Shown: positions 43,716 through 52,903, counted from the first letter of the stretch. The stretch is 64,000 bases of DNA from AP-15 sp963735445 (GCA_963735445.1 CAVTLC010000042.1:61425-125424); one strand, 5' to 3'. Notes: generated by a model not told the origin, from the letters alone. A program made the numbers and translations.

Positions 43716-44894
43716 TTGCCGCTGTCGGGAATTCGCGTCGTTGATTTGACCCGCATTTTGGCGGGGCCGTTTTGCTCGATGCTGCTGGGCGATATGGGGG
43801 CGGAGGTCGTCAAGATCGAAACTCCGGGAGTTGGCGACCCGGTGCGCCAGCAGGGGGCGATCCGCGACGGGCTCAGCTGGTATTTTGCCGCCTTCAACCG
43901 CAACAAGCGCTCGCTGACATTGAATTTGCGCCATGCCGAGGGCCGCGCGGTACTCGAAAGGCTGATCGCGCAAAGCGACGTCCTGGTCGAGAATTTCCGG
44001 CCGGGCGTGATGGCGGCGATGGGCTTTGACGAGCCGCGGCTAAAGACGCTGAACTCTGCTCTCGTTTATTGCAATCTGAGCGGGTTTGGGTCGAGCGGGC
44101 CTTATCGCGACCGGCCGTCTTTCGATTTTATCGCACAGGCGATGAGCGGCTTTATGAGCGTCACCGGCGAGCCGGGCGGGCCGCCGATGCGCGCCGGGCC
44201 GCCGATCGCCGATCTCGTCGCCGGGCTTTACGGGGCGCTCGGGATATGCGCCGCATTGGTTCGCCGCGGCCGCACCAACAAGGGCGAGACCGTCGGCGCC
44301 AGTCTCAACAATTCAATGATCAGCATGCTGGGCTTTCTGGCCGCCAACTATCTCGCGACCGGCGAGCCGCCCGAGCGCAGCGGTAACGATCATGCGATCG
44401 TCTCGCCCTACGGCATGTTTCGTACCCGGGATGGGGAGATCGCGATCGCGCCGAGCCAGGAGCAGTCTTATCAGCGGCTGATCGATGCGCTCGACATGCC
44501 CGAATGGCGTGATGATCCGCGTTTTCGGACCAACGATTTGCGGGTCGCCAACCGCCCGGCAATGAAAGCCGCGATCGAAATGCGGCTGATGACCGGGACC
44601 AGCGATTATTGGATCGAGAAGCTCAACGCTGCGGGCGTACCCTGCGACCGGGTCAAGACCTTAGCCGAAGTGTTTGCCGACCCGCAGATAGCAGAGCAAG
44701 AGATGGTGATCAGCGCCGCGCATCCCGGCCATGGCGAGGTCAAGATGCTCGGCTTCCCGATCAAATTCGCACAGGCTCCCTGCCAACTGCGGCGTCCTGC
44801 GCCCGACCTCGGCGCCGATAGCGACGCGGTGCTGCGCGAAATCGGCTATTCGGTCGCGGACATCGCCCGACTACGCGATGCCGGCGCGGTCTAA
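43716..44894 (+). CDS. CaiB/BaiF family CoA-transferase (class III)
   Basis: 392 residues starting with a TTG at 43716 (LPLSGIRVVDLTRILAGPFC), preceded by GGAGG at the right distance; no ATG fits. It moves CoA between carboxylic acids by an Asp-anhydride mechanism. The catalytic Asp lies in RPSFDFIAQAMSGFMSVTGE near residue 140. Also seen are LGDMGAEVVKIETPGVGDPV, LNLRHAEGRAVLERL and ENFRPGVMAAMGFD. The substrate is not evident. The downstream gene at 45102 is separated by 207 bases. Confidence 0.93.
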   Translation: MPLSGIRVVDLTRILAGPFCSMLLGDMGAEVVKIETPGVGDPVRQQGAIRDGLSWYFAAFNRNKRSLTLNLRHAEGRAVLERLIAQSDVLVENFRPGVMAAMGFDEPRLKTLNSALVYCNLSGFGSSGPYRDRPSFDFIAQAMSGFMSVTGEPGGPPMRAGPPIADLVAGLYGALGICAALVRRGRTNKGETVGASLNNSMISMLGFLAANYLATGEPPERSGNDHAIVSPYGMFRTRDGEIAIAPSQEQSYQRLIDALDMPEWRDDPRFRTNDLRVANRPAMKAAIEMRLMTGTSDYWIEKLNAAGVPCDRVKTLAEVFADPQIAEQEMVISAAHPGHGEVKMLGFPIKFAQAPCQLRRPAPDLGADSDAVLREIGYSVADIARLRDAGAV

Positions 44895-45101
44895 AACACT
44901 CTCGCTCAACGCGCGATGGGCGCCACCGACCGGCCCGTCCGGCTAACGCAATCCCCGCGCCCCGCCGGGATCTGGTGTCACGGCCACAAACTGCGCCCGA
45001 TTGCATCGATTTGTTGGCGATCGGCTACCGACTGTGTCGATGACCCGGACATCAGCACCGCCAAGGTGTTGTCACTAAACAACCGCTGCCTGGAGCCAGC
45101 A

Positions 45102-45410
45102 ATGGTCGGTTTCACCGAGGACACTGCGCTGATCATTGATGCGTGCGCCTATGTCATTGAGCTCTATCGCGAGCTGACTGAGGAAAATGGCGCGCCAACC
45201 CCCGGCACGCAAAATCAGGCAGTCAATTTCATCCTGGCGGATCCGCTACTCAGCCGTCATGTCAAGGCATGGGGTGAGAGTCGCCGCGTCGACGAGGCGA
45301 CCGCTGCGCCACCGCAACGGCTTCCTTTTGACGAGACCTACCGCCGTGTTCGCGATTTCCTGGTATCGTCAATGGAGGTGCCGGTTTTCGAGCGCAAAGA
45401 TCGCGACTGA
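45102..45410 (+). CDS. Small protein of unknown function
   Basis: 102 residues from the ATG at 45102, with a GGAG ribosome site. The sequence is soluble and charged (MVGFTEDTALIIDACAYVIE, then LYRELTEENGAPTPGTQNQA). No signal or membrane segment is seen. It lies 68 bases before yajQ on the same strand, possibly co-transcribed. I do not recognise the family. Confidence 0.55.
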   Translation: MVGFTEDTALIIDACAYVIELYRELTEENGAPTPGTQNQAVNFILADPLLSRHVKAWGESRRVDEATAAPPQRLPFDETYRRVRDFLVSSMEVPVFERKDRD

Positions 45411-45478
45411 TCGGACGACCGATTTGCGCTATATCGCCCGTGGCAGCACCGGCGGTTGGAGATCGCCGAGGAGGATCA

Positions 45479-45964
45479 ATGCCGAGCTTTGATGTCGTCT
45501 CGCGGATCGACCTTGCCGAGGTCGACAACGCGCTCGCCGGGATTACCCGCGAAATCGCAACACGGTTTGATTTCAAGGGCAGCAAATGCTCGATCGAGCG
45601 CAAGGAAGGCGCGCTGACGGTGCTCGCCGACGATGATTTAAAGCTCAAGCAAATGCACGAGCTGCTAAAGGTGCACATGACCCGGCGCAAGGTCGAACCG
45701 GGAGCGCTTGATTTCAAGCCGCCGGAAAAGGCGTCGGGCAACGCGGTTCGTCAGACAATCGCGCTGCGGCAGGGGGTCGACGCCGAACTCGGCCGACGTC
45801 TGATCCGCGAAATCAAGGACAGCAAGCTCAAGGTGCAAGTGTCGCTCCAGGGCGATGAGCTGCGGGTCACAGGCAAGAAACGCGACGATCTGCAGAGCGC
45901 CATCGCGGCGATCCGCGGCCTCAACATCGAGCAGCCGCTGCAATACATCAACTTTCGCGAATAG
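45479..45964 (+). CDS. yajQ: YajQ family cyclic di-GMP-binding protein
   Basis: 161 residues from the ATG at 45479, with a clear GAGGAGG ribosome site. It has the YajQ pattern throughout: MPSFDVVSRIDLAEVDNALA, ATRFDFKGSKCSIERKEG, AGVDAELGRRLIREIKDSKL and VQVSLQGDELRVTGKKRDDL. The ending IEQPLQYINFRE is typical. YajQ proteins bind nucleotides, and c-di-GMP in Xanthomonas. It is directly upstream of tRNA-Glu. Confidence 0.96.
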   Translation: MPSFDVVSRIDLAEVDNALAGITREIATRFDFKGSKCSIERKEGALTVLADDDLKLKQMHELLKVHMTRRKVEPGALDFKPPEKASGNAVRQTIALRQGVDAELGRRLIREIKDSKLKVQVSLQGDELRVTGKKRDDLQSAIAAIRGLNIEQPLQYINFRE

Positions 45965-46038
45965 CACCGATTATCAGCGGGCTTATCGGGCGCTTGCTCG
46001 CCGTCCCGCCGGCCGCTATTTAAGTGTGACGAGGCTTC

Positions 46039-46114
46039 GTCCCCTTCGTCTAGAGGCCTAGGACACCGCCCTCTCACGGCGGCAACACCGGTTCGAATCC
46101 GGTAGGGGACGCCA
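46039..46114 (+). tRNA. tRNA-Glu (anticodon CTC)
   Basis: A complete 76-base cloverleaf with encoded CCA: acceptor stem GTCCCCT/AGGGGAC, a D-arm with GAGGCCTAGGAC, anticodon stem CCGCC/GGCGG around loop CTCTCAC (anticodon CTC) and T-arm GGTTCGAATCC. It decodes GAG. The downstream DNA carries accessory genes, and tRNA-Glu is a frequent integration site. I found no duplicate of its 3' end in the rest of the window by eye. Confidence 0.95.
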
Positions 46115-46471
46115 ATAATATCAGTATGTTAGCCTGAAGTGGTCTCGCCAATGGTGTCCCGCCTGTGTCCTGCGCGGGCCTAAATCGGTGCACCTCGGAC
46201 AGCAAACCGATAACCTCGAATCTGTTCGTACTGCTGAGCCGGCATTCCGCCGCTCGGACCAAGTGCGGGGGCTATGCGATGCCGACAAAGACCCCTCGGC
46301 GCACCCCGGTAGAAGAAGTGCGCGCCTATCAGCCGGGCGCGACGGAACTCTTTCCGAGGGCGATTTGCGGCGAGATGGCCCGAGCGTTGGGCGTTCGACG
46401 CCGCAGACGATATCACGAGACTGCATGGTATTTTAAACGACCCGGGCAGCTTTGCGCACCTGGCAGCATTC

Positions 46472-46975
46472 GTGGAAAAGTGCGGAATCCCGCCGGCTGG
46501 CCAGCGAGCGACACTGAAGGAATTGCAAAAATCGCTGGCGAAGACTCACTTCGAACTCATCGAGCAACTCGATTGGCAGTCAAATGAGAATATTGCTGCC
46601 GGTTATGCTCAGGAAAGCTATGTGTTTACGGCATCTGTTAATAGCATAAGAGCTCCGTTCTATACGCGGCGAAATGCCGATTTCGCGGCCATACGCAGAT
46701 ATGCGGCAGCGGTCGCGTTTGCCGCAGAGAATTTGTACACCGGTAGTAAAACAAGGCTTGGTATGGAGATCAGGCAGGCAAAATATATCATCGAAGCCTA
46801 TGAGGAATTTGCTGGTAAACCATTGAGTGGCGAACGATCCAACAAAAGACAAAGTGACGGGGTGAGGGAATTCCTGAAAATTGGGGTGAACCATATTACT
46901 GAAGGCAGGCTGACCACCGCCCAAATTGGCTACGTTGTCAGGCAGGCTGCTGAGATGCACCGGCGACCAGGGTGA
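46472..46975 (+). CDS. Unknown protein of the accessory region; N-terminus unclear
   Basis: 167 residues from a GTG at 46472. The frame stays open upstream for about 100 bases (reading DAADDITRLHGILNDPGSFA and AAFVEKCGIPPAG), so the gene may start earlier, possibly through a frame change near 46385 after MPTKTPRRTPVEEVRAYQPG at 46279. The product is soluble, with pieces like KTHFELIEQLDWQSNENIAA and YAAAVAFAAENLYTG. I do not recognise it. The lower GC of the second half (46600-46960) compared with the surrounding genes is visible and suggests recent transfer. Confidence 0.5.
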   Translation: MEKCGIPPAGQRATLKELQKSLAKTHFELIEQLDWQSNENIAAGYAQESYVFTASVNSIRAPFYTRRNADFAAIRRYAAAVAFAAENLYTGSKTRLGMEIRQAKYIIEAYEEFAGKPLSGERSNKRQSDGVREFLKIGVNHITEGRLTTAQIGYVVRQAAEMHRRPG

Positions 46976-47094
46976 TTACATTTGGCGAAAATGACCCGTC
47001 GCGGGACGGGTGATCCTCGCCACCGGAACCTTGCCGATCCTATCATCTGGCCGAGTATAGGTACGGACGCTCTCTAAGGAACAGGAGCGTCCAC

Positions 47095-47496
47095 ATGGAC
47101 GATGATCTGCCTGTCGGACCTCGACCTGACCAGGTGGTCGCCGTCAAGGTCACCGATAACCGCCCGGAAGGCGTCACCGAGACGCCGACAATCGGGCACA
47201 ATGGCGGCCCGCCTCTAGACGAATGTGCCGCCGGCATCGCGATCCCGAAGCTGGCATTTAGTATCGCGGAGGCGGCGGCGAGCGCGGCGCTTTCGCGTAG
47301 CCTAATATACGAACTCATCAGAGACGGAGAACTCCAAAGCTTCAGGGTCCGCGGACGGCGGCGCCGACTAATTTACGTCGACGATCTGCGAGATTGGCTG
47401 TTGAGCCAGCGTGCGGCCGCGAACGGGACCGATCCCGTGCGCGAAAGTCCGACGCGGCCCGGCGCGGCGCTACGAAAATCCGCTCATCCCAGGTGA
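47095..47496 (+). CDS. Excisionase-type helix-turn-helix protein
   Basis: 133 residues. It carries a short IGHNGGPPLDE motif (residues ~40-50), common in many alphaproteobacterial accessory proteins, followed by a MerR/excisionase-type DNA-binding domain: AFSIAEAAASAALSRSLIYE, LIRDGELQSFRVRGRRRRLI and YVDDLRDWLLSQ. Proteins of this type bind DNA near recombination sites or promoters. The next gene starts 5 bases after its stop, so these are probably co-transcribed. Confidence 0.75.
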   Translation: MDDDLPVGPRPDQVVAVKVTDNRPEGVTETPTIGHNGGPPLDECAAGIAIPKLAFSIAEAAASAALSRSLIYELIRDGELQSFRVRGRRRRLIYVDDLRDWLLSQRAAANGTDPVRESPTRPGAALRKSAHPR

Positions 47497-47500
47497 AACG

Positions 47501-47704
47501 ATGAAGCGCAAGCGCCGGCGCGACGACCCGGCGCGGCGCACCTATTCGGTTCAGGAGACCGCGCGGATTCTCGGGATTAGCCCGTCGACGGTTCGCCGCC
47601 GAATCAAGGACGAGAGCATCCCGATCGTCGAAGGCCTCGGCAAGCTGCAGCGCATCCCGAAATGGTGGGTCGACAAGCAGGTGGGTCGACGGGGGAGGGA
47701 ATGA
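47501..47704 (+). CDS. Small excisionase-type helix-turn-helix protein
   Basis: 67 residues from the ATG at 47501. After a basic start (MKRKRRRDDPARR) follows a MerR-like helix-turn-helix: TYSVQETARILGISPSTVRR, RIKDESIPIVEGLGKLQRI, then PKWWVDKQV. Its stop overlaps the start of the HTH-array gene (ATGA at 47701). The arrangement of this gene with the next two suggests a single unit. Confidence 0.7.
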   Translation: MKRKRRRDDPARRTYSVQETARILGISPSTVRRRIKDESIPIVEGLGKLQRIPKWWVDKQVGRRGRE

Positions 47705-49286
47705 GCGGATCGTCGACCAGCACGATGCCGACCCCCGACCCAGCCCGGCAGAGGGCGCTCGATGTGCTCTCTCTTGTCCAGCAGGGCGTTCCCAGGGCGC
47801 AAATCTGCCGGCATCTCAGAGTGCATCGCAGGACGATCGATCGCGTCGTCGAGGTCGAGAATAGGGGCGGCTGTGCGACGATCCAGGTGCGGCGTTCGCG
47901 GGCGCGACAACGCGAGCGGCAACGACAACGGATCGAACTGGTCCATGAATTGGCGCAAAAGAAGATCAGCGGGGCGGAGATCGCCCGACGTCTTGGCGTC
48001 TCAGAAACTACCGTCTACCGGGATCTGCGTCGGGAGCCGCCGCCGACATCTCGGGCGCGGCGCGATCGTGCCGCACAACAGCGTGTTGAACAACGCCAGC
48101 AACGAGCCGCCCAGGTCCGGGCATTGCACGATCAGGGACGCAGCCAAGCGGCGATCGCGAAGCTTCTCGGAGTGAGCCGTTGGGTCGTGTCCAATGACTT
48201 ATCGGACCGGCCGAAGAAACCCTGGCGCCGACCCGAACTCCAGGAACGCGATCGGCGGGCACGGGCGCTCTATGCGGACGGCGTCAAAGTACCCGACATC
48301 GCCGACGAGCTCGGGGTCAGCGCCGCGACGATCTATAAGGATCTGAGCCCCGGTAATAGCAGGGCGGGACCACGGCGCGCGGTCGAAGTGCGCCGGCTCG
48401 TTGCTCGCGGTGTCGACAAACTCAAGATCGCCAAGCGCCTGCGGGTTAGTCCGAGTGCGGTCTATGATGTTCCTGCCGCGCGTCCAGTGTCGTTGCCGCA
48501 AAGATTCGGGCCGCAAGCAAAGGCGTTGCGTGCCCAGGGCCTCAGCCTCTCGGCGATCGAGAGCAAGCTGAAGATAAGCCGGACAACGGTCAAGCGCGCC
48601 CTTGCGACCGACGAGACCGTGGTTCATCACCGGCGACCCGGCAAACGATCGCCCGAGCGTCAGCGCGCGTTGAAGGTGATGAAACTGCTCGCGGACGGCG
48701 TGCCCAAAAGCCGACATCGCCAAGCGGTTGAAGATGGGGTTTCATACCGTCTATCGCGTCATCCGCGCCGAGAACGCGGGTACGCCGGTGGCAATCCGGC
48801 CTAAGCGAAAACCCGACGCCAAGCGGGTGCAGAAATTATTCGCTCAGGGCAAAAGCCAAAGTGAAATCGCGCGCCGCCTGGGGATGAGCCGGACGACGGT
48901 GCGCCTCCTGCTCGGCCACGAGCCCCCGCCGGTGCCGCCCGATCGAGCGCAGCTGGTGCGCGATCTCTACGCAGCGGGCTATCACAAGAGCGGCGATCGC
49001 GAAACAGATAAAGATGAGTCTAGGCGATGTTTATCGCGTGCTGCCCGCGCCGGTAAGTCCGCCGGAGAGCGTTGCCGCACAACCGGTACGACCGCGCCGC
49101 AAGCCGCGCGCGATGACCATCGAGCGGTTCGCCGAGAAGCACGGTGTTTCGGAGGACAGCGTCCGAGCCGAGATTGCGGAAGGTAAGATACGAACAATTG
49201 CGATCGGCAAGACGGTGCTGATTCCGCACAATGAAGACGCGCGTCTGCTGCGCGAAGCCTATCGCAAGTTGTCTGGGCAAAGCTAA
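47701..49286 (+). CDS. Protein of about nine tandem resolvase-type helix-turn-helix units, frame broken twice
   Basis: Starting at 47701 the protein is a chain of similar units, each with the shape L-x3-G-x4-IA-x2-L-x-VS-x2-TVY-x2-L. They begin near residues 23, 83, 141, 189, 233 and 276, and a seventh unit begins near 328. Examples are LAQKKISGAEIARRLGVSET and LYADGVKVPDIADELGVSAA. The frame breaks at 48706-48709 (extra A in AAAA) and 48991-48993 (extra G). Corrected, two more units follow (LFAQGKSQSEIARRLGMSRT, then LYAAGYHKSAIAKQIKMSLG) plus a final excisionase-like part (ERFAEKHGVSEDSVRAEI) ending at 49286. The product is about 528 residues. I know no family of this form. It is likely a DNA-binding protein. 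Confidence 0.75.
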
Positions 49287-49607
49287 AACGTGCTCCCGTA
49301 CAAACGACACACGCCGCTATCCCGAAATGTCAGTGTGCAAATCCCAGAGCTAAATCGATCACTCTCACTGTAACTTCTGCCATCTGATCACGCCACCGCA
49401 TCTAGTGGCTATTGTAAGCAATTATTATATCGAGCTATATTGGCCTGTTGACAGTGATCGTACAAATCTGTACAGCAACACTGTTGATACTGTGTTGCAC
49501 ATTCTGCTGGTGGTGGTGACTATGCCAGAGTATTATTGGTGCGTTACTAAACCCAGAGCTGACAGCTGATCACGATTGGTGCGAAAAGACACGATTGGAG
49601 TAAAACG
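49287..49607. other. AT-rich intergenic region in front of the recombinase gene
   Basis: 321 bases without a gene. Composition is much richer in A and T than its surroundings. It includes a TTGACA box at 49448 and two inverted repeats at 49460-49473 and 49475-49498 (listed separately). It is the most likely place for the recombinase promoter and possibly its crossover site. Confidence 0.65.
49448..49498 (+). promoter_or_regulatory. TTGACA box with two adjacent inverted repeats
   Basis: TTGACA lies at 49448-49453. Right after it come GTACA-AATC-TGTAC (49460-49473) and GCAACAC-(10)-GTGTTGC (49475-49498), both perfect inverted repeats, the second with 7-base arms. They are spaced so as to cover the -10 region of a promoter. 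They may be operators for one of the HTH proteins, or the core of a recombination site. The start of the recombinase gene is 110 bases downstream. Confidence 0.5.
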
Positions 49608-51378
49608 ATGCTGGTGACGCAAAAGATGGCTTGCGGGTTACGCAACGAGACGGCGCCGTTGCCGTCGCGCTCGGGCAAGCGAACCGCAGACGGGGATACC
49701 GGAGCAATGCCGGCGCGGTCCGGCCAAGTCTACGGTTATTGCCGGGTTTCGACAGACCGGCAAATCGACGGAACCTCGCTCGACGAACAGAAGCGCCGGA
49801 TCCGCGGGGCGGCAGCAATGCTCGGCAGCGGCGAACCAATAATCTATTCGGACGAAGGGGTGTCGGGCTCGATTGCGCTCAACAAGCGCCCGCAGGGTCA
49901 GCAACTGCTCGCCGCACTGCAGCCGGGTGACACCGTCATCGCCCCCAAGCTCGATCGCATGTTCCGTGATACGACCGATGCCTTGATGCAGGCGCGAGCG
50001 CTTGGCGAGATCGGTGTCAACCTGGTCCTGCTCGATCTCGGCACCGATTCGATTACCGCTGCGAACGGAAGAGGAACAGGAAAATTGCTGTTCACCTGTA
50101 TGGCGGCCTTCGCCGATTTTGAGCGAGACCGAACGCGCGAGCGAAACCTTGAGGGGAAAGCCGCGTTGCGGGCGCGCGGATTGTTTGCGGGCGGCACCCC
50201 GCCCTACGGTTTTAGCGTCGTCAAGGAGGGACGGTTCTCGCGTCTGGTTTCCAATGATCACGAGCAAACCGTGATCAAAACTGCTCGCCTGTTATGGGAC
50301 CAGGGCTTGCAGATGAAACAGATCCTCGCTGGTCTCGAGGCGCGCGGCTTTCGTAATCGCGCCGGCAACCCGTTTTCGTCGGCGCACATCTATCGCTGGA
50401 CGGCGTGGTCGGCGGATTCCGATTACGTCAATATCTCAGAACGCACAAAAGCGGCGTTGGCCCGCCGAAAAGCTGCCGGGCAGAAGCTCGGCAATCCCGA
50501 GATCAGGAAGATCTCGCCGCTCGGGGTTGCGGCGGTCATGCAAAACGCGGCGCAGCGCGTTGCTGATGTGCTGCCGCACATCGATGATTTGCTCGCGTCG
50601 GGGATCTCGGGCTATCGCGAAATGGCTCGGGTCCTGAACGCTTCCGAGATCCCCAGCGCCCGCGGCGGCCGATGGCATGCATCGAGCGTGCGCAATGTGA
50701 TGAAGGCGGCCGACCGCTCGTTCCCTGCGAAATCCGACGCGGCGTCTAGGAGTGAGCAAAGCAACCCCGCGGCGCGACAGATCCGTATCGTGCGGCCGAA
50801 GACGCAAAAACAGCGGCAGGCGATCCGCCAGCAGTACCCAGAGGTGATGGCCGCTCTGGCAAAGCCGCGGCTCGGGCCGGTACAGAAGCAGACCGCGCAA
50901 ATCCTCGCCTATAAGGCGGAAGGCTTGTCTGCCGCCGGGATTGCTCGCGTGCTCGATGTCAGCGAGCCGCGCGGTGGCGCGGATTCTGCGGCTAGCCGGG
51001 TTCTCAGGGCGCCGGCAGACCCCGCACATCAGGCGACGCGACGCCGAGCGCGAGCAAATCCTCGTCCTCCGCAGCCAAGGCAAAAACGGCGAGCAGATCG
51101 CACAGCAACTCGCGATCCCGGTCGATCGGGTCTACACCGCGATCAGCCAGGCGAGCGCTCTCGATCCGCGGTTCAGCTTGGGCAAATCCCACCTCACCCA
51201 AGATGAAGTCGACCAGATCGCGGCATGGCACGCGCAATCTCTGCCGATCCCCGAGATCGCCCGCCGATGCGGCCGCAGCCAGCGCACCGTGCACCGGGCG
51301 ATTGCCAGGCTCAAGGGTGAACAATACGACAGCGACGATCCAGCCGAGGCGCTTCAGGCGGGTCGCCGTAGCCGGTAA
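49608..51378 (+). CDS. Serine recombinase with tandem HTH tail, frame broken once
   Basis: The resolvase domain starts at about residue 41: YGYCRVSTDRQ (catalytic Ser), then VIAPKLDRMFRDTTDALMQA and FADFERDRTRERNLEGKAAL. A recombinase DNA-binding part follows, with GTPPYGFSVV and IPSARGGRWHASSVRNVMKA. The C-terminal tail carries three HTH units: YKAEGLSAAGIARVLDVS, LRSQGKNGEQIAQQLAIP and WHAQSLPIPEIARRCGRS. The frame breaks at 50963-50966 (one extra base after DVS); the rest continues as SRAVARILRLAG to the stop at 51378. Start ATG at 49608 has GGAG nearby. The corrected protein has about 589 residues. It probably moves the surrounding element. Confidence 0.85.
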
Positions 51379-51815
51379 CGTCGTTGAAGGGCGGCTGCGG
51401 GCGAGCCCCATCGCTGGCAGATCGCGCAGCGGCCAGGCGCGATCGGCGCTGGCCGCCCTCGAAGGCCGTAGATCAGCGAAGGCCGGTTGCCGACCCCAAA
51501 CCCAGGAAACTCCCGCACCACCGTTCCTAGCCCTCTCCAAGCCGCCGCAGAGGCACTCTCGATCGAGCCCCTCTCTCCTCCCCGGTCGCCTTGATCAAGC
51601 GCTCGGTCGCGGTCCCGCTCCCCCTGGATGCGGGTTCCGCCGTCAGCCCCGGTGGGGCGGCCGCCATCGCTTGTGGATGCTGGACATCATTGGCTGGGCT
51701 TCGATCAGTGGCCGCCTCGGCCCCGGATCAAGAGAGCGTGCCAGCGCTGCAGCTGCAGCCTCGCGAGGCGATCAAAAAACGAGACCGACTTAGTTTGGCA
51801 GTGGTCGAGGTAATA
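51379..51815. other. Intergenic stretch of about 440 bases, no gene seen
   Basis: Open frames in this stretch run across the end of the recombinase gene in another phase and have a basic, Arg/Pro-rich composition typical of shadows. I see no RNA gene, repeat or clear promoter here. Confidence 0.5.
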
Positions 51816-52274
51816 ATGATGCGGCGTACCGATACGCGCACCGATACAGATCGGCAGCCCTATAGCGTGAAGCAGGCCGCTGCGGCGACCGGAAGGACCA
51901 AGCCGACGATCTTGCGGGCGATCCAGGCCAACAGGATCGCAGCCACAAAAGACGAGCATGGCAAATGGCAGATCGAACCGGCTGAATTGCATCGGGTGTA
52001 TCGACCCGCCGTAACGGAACGCAGTGATACGTGCACCGATGCGAGAGGTGCGTCTGCTGCGGCATATATCGAACTGTTGCGCAGTATCCTGGCCGAATTG
52101 CAGAAATTGACCGCGATTTTGGCCGGTCAAAAGATACAGGCCGTACCAGCGCCGGAGGGACCGGCAACACCGACCGAAGCAACGGTGGCGCTCTTCAAGA
52201 ACGAAGCCGCTCGGCTTCTCGGGGGCGCGGCCCGATCACGGGAGCGCCTGTGCTTCTCAGTCGACGCCGCTTAG
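51816..52274 (+). CDS. Helix-turn-helix DNA-binding protein with C-terminal coiled coil
   Basis: 152 residues from the ATG at 51816 (GAGGT in front). The first ~70 residues contain a DNA-binding helix pair: YSVKQAAAATGRTKPTILRA, IQANRIAATKDEHGKW and QIEPAELHRVYRP. A helical region follows (AAYIELLRSILAELQKLTAI), as in small plasmid- or transposon-type regulators. It lies 440 bases after the recombinase gene on the same strand and may be part of the same element. Confidence 0.7.
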   Translation: MMRRTDTRTDTDRQPYSVKQAAAATGRTKPTILRAIQANRIAATKDEHGKWQIEPAELHRVYRPAVTERSDTCTDARGASAAAYIELLRSILAELQKLTAILAGQKIQAVPAPEGPATPTEATVALFKNEAARLLGGAARSRERLCFSVDAA

Positions 52275-52903
52275 TTCCGGTGAAGGCCCATATCGACCTG
52301 CCGGCTAACGCATCGGCTCCAAAACAAGCTGCTGCATCGCCCTCCAATACTCAAAGGAAGGCAACAATCAGCGCCGCAGTGATCGCGACGCCGAACCAAA
52401 GGGTGGCACTGACCGCGTTCGTTCGGGTGGCTCTATCGCCATAACCGGCGAACTTTTCCGGTTGCTCCGCGGCGGCATATCCAGCCTCGTGTAATGGTAA
52501 AGTCAAACGGAGTGTGCGTGGACTTCTTTTCGTTGTCGCTGGCCTGGGCATCATCATCTGGGCGCGAAAATCATCCACACAGCAATCAGCTTCCTCAAAT
52601 CCACGTCTGGTAGTTTCGTCCCCGCGACGGGTCTGGGGTTCGTGCCGAAAATTCCCCGTTCTGTACGACCTCCGAAACGGTGATTTATTCCACGGTTAAT
52701 CGCGGCACTTCGTGATCTGAGGCGCGGGCTGGCAGCGGCGTCGCTGGGGGTTATCGGCGGGCCGGTTCCGATTTCATGCTTGATCCGTCGACGGGTAAGT
52801 TTTCCAGATTGGAATTGGGCTTCGGCCCTGGCGCGCTCCGGACGAACACCGGGTCGCAGGGCCGGGCTTGACCTTCACCTCAGACTGGTCCATCGAACTC
52901 AAC
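52275..52903. other. Intergenic stretch of about 630 bases, no convincing gene
   Basis: On the minus strand 52351-52578 there is a 75-codon open frame whose end (SATLWFGVAITAALIVAFL) would be a membrane helix, but it has no ribosome site that I see. The rest has no gene-like frame. Confidence 0.4.

Noticed and set aside
46039..46114. Duplicate of the tRNA-Glu 3' end as an attachment site
   Set aside because: I looked for GTTCGAATCCGGTAGGGGAC downstream and found no copy within the window, so no att pair is claimed.
52351..52578. Possible small membrane protein on the minus strand
   Set aside because: The hydrophobic end is suggestive but there is no ribosome site or family match.
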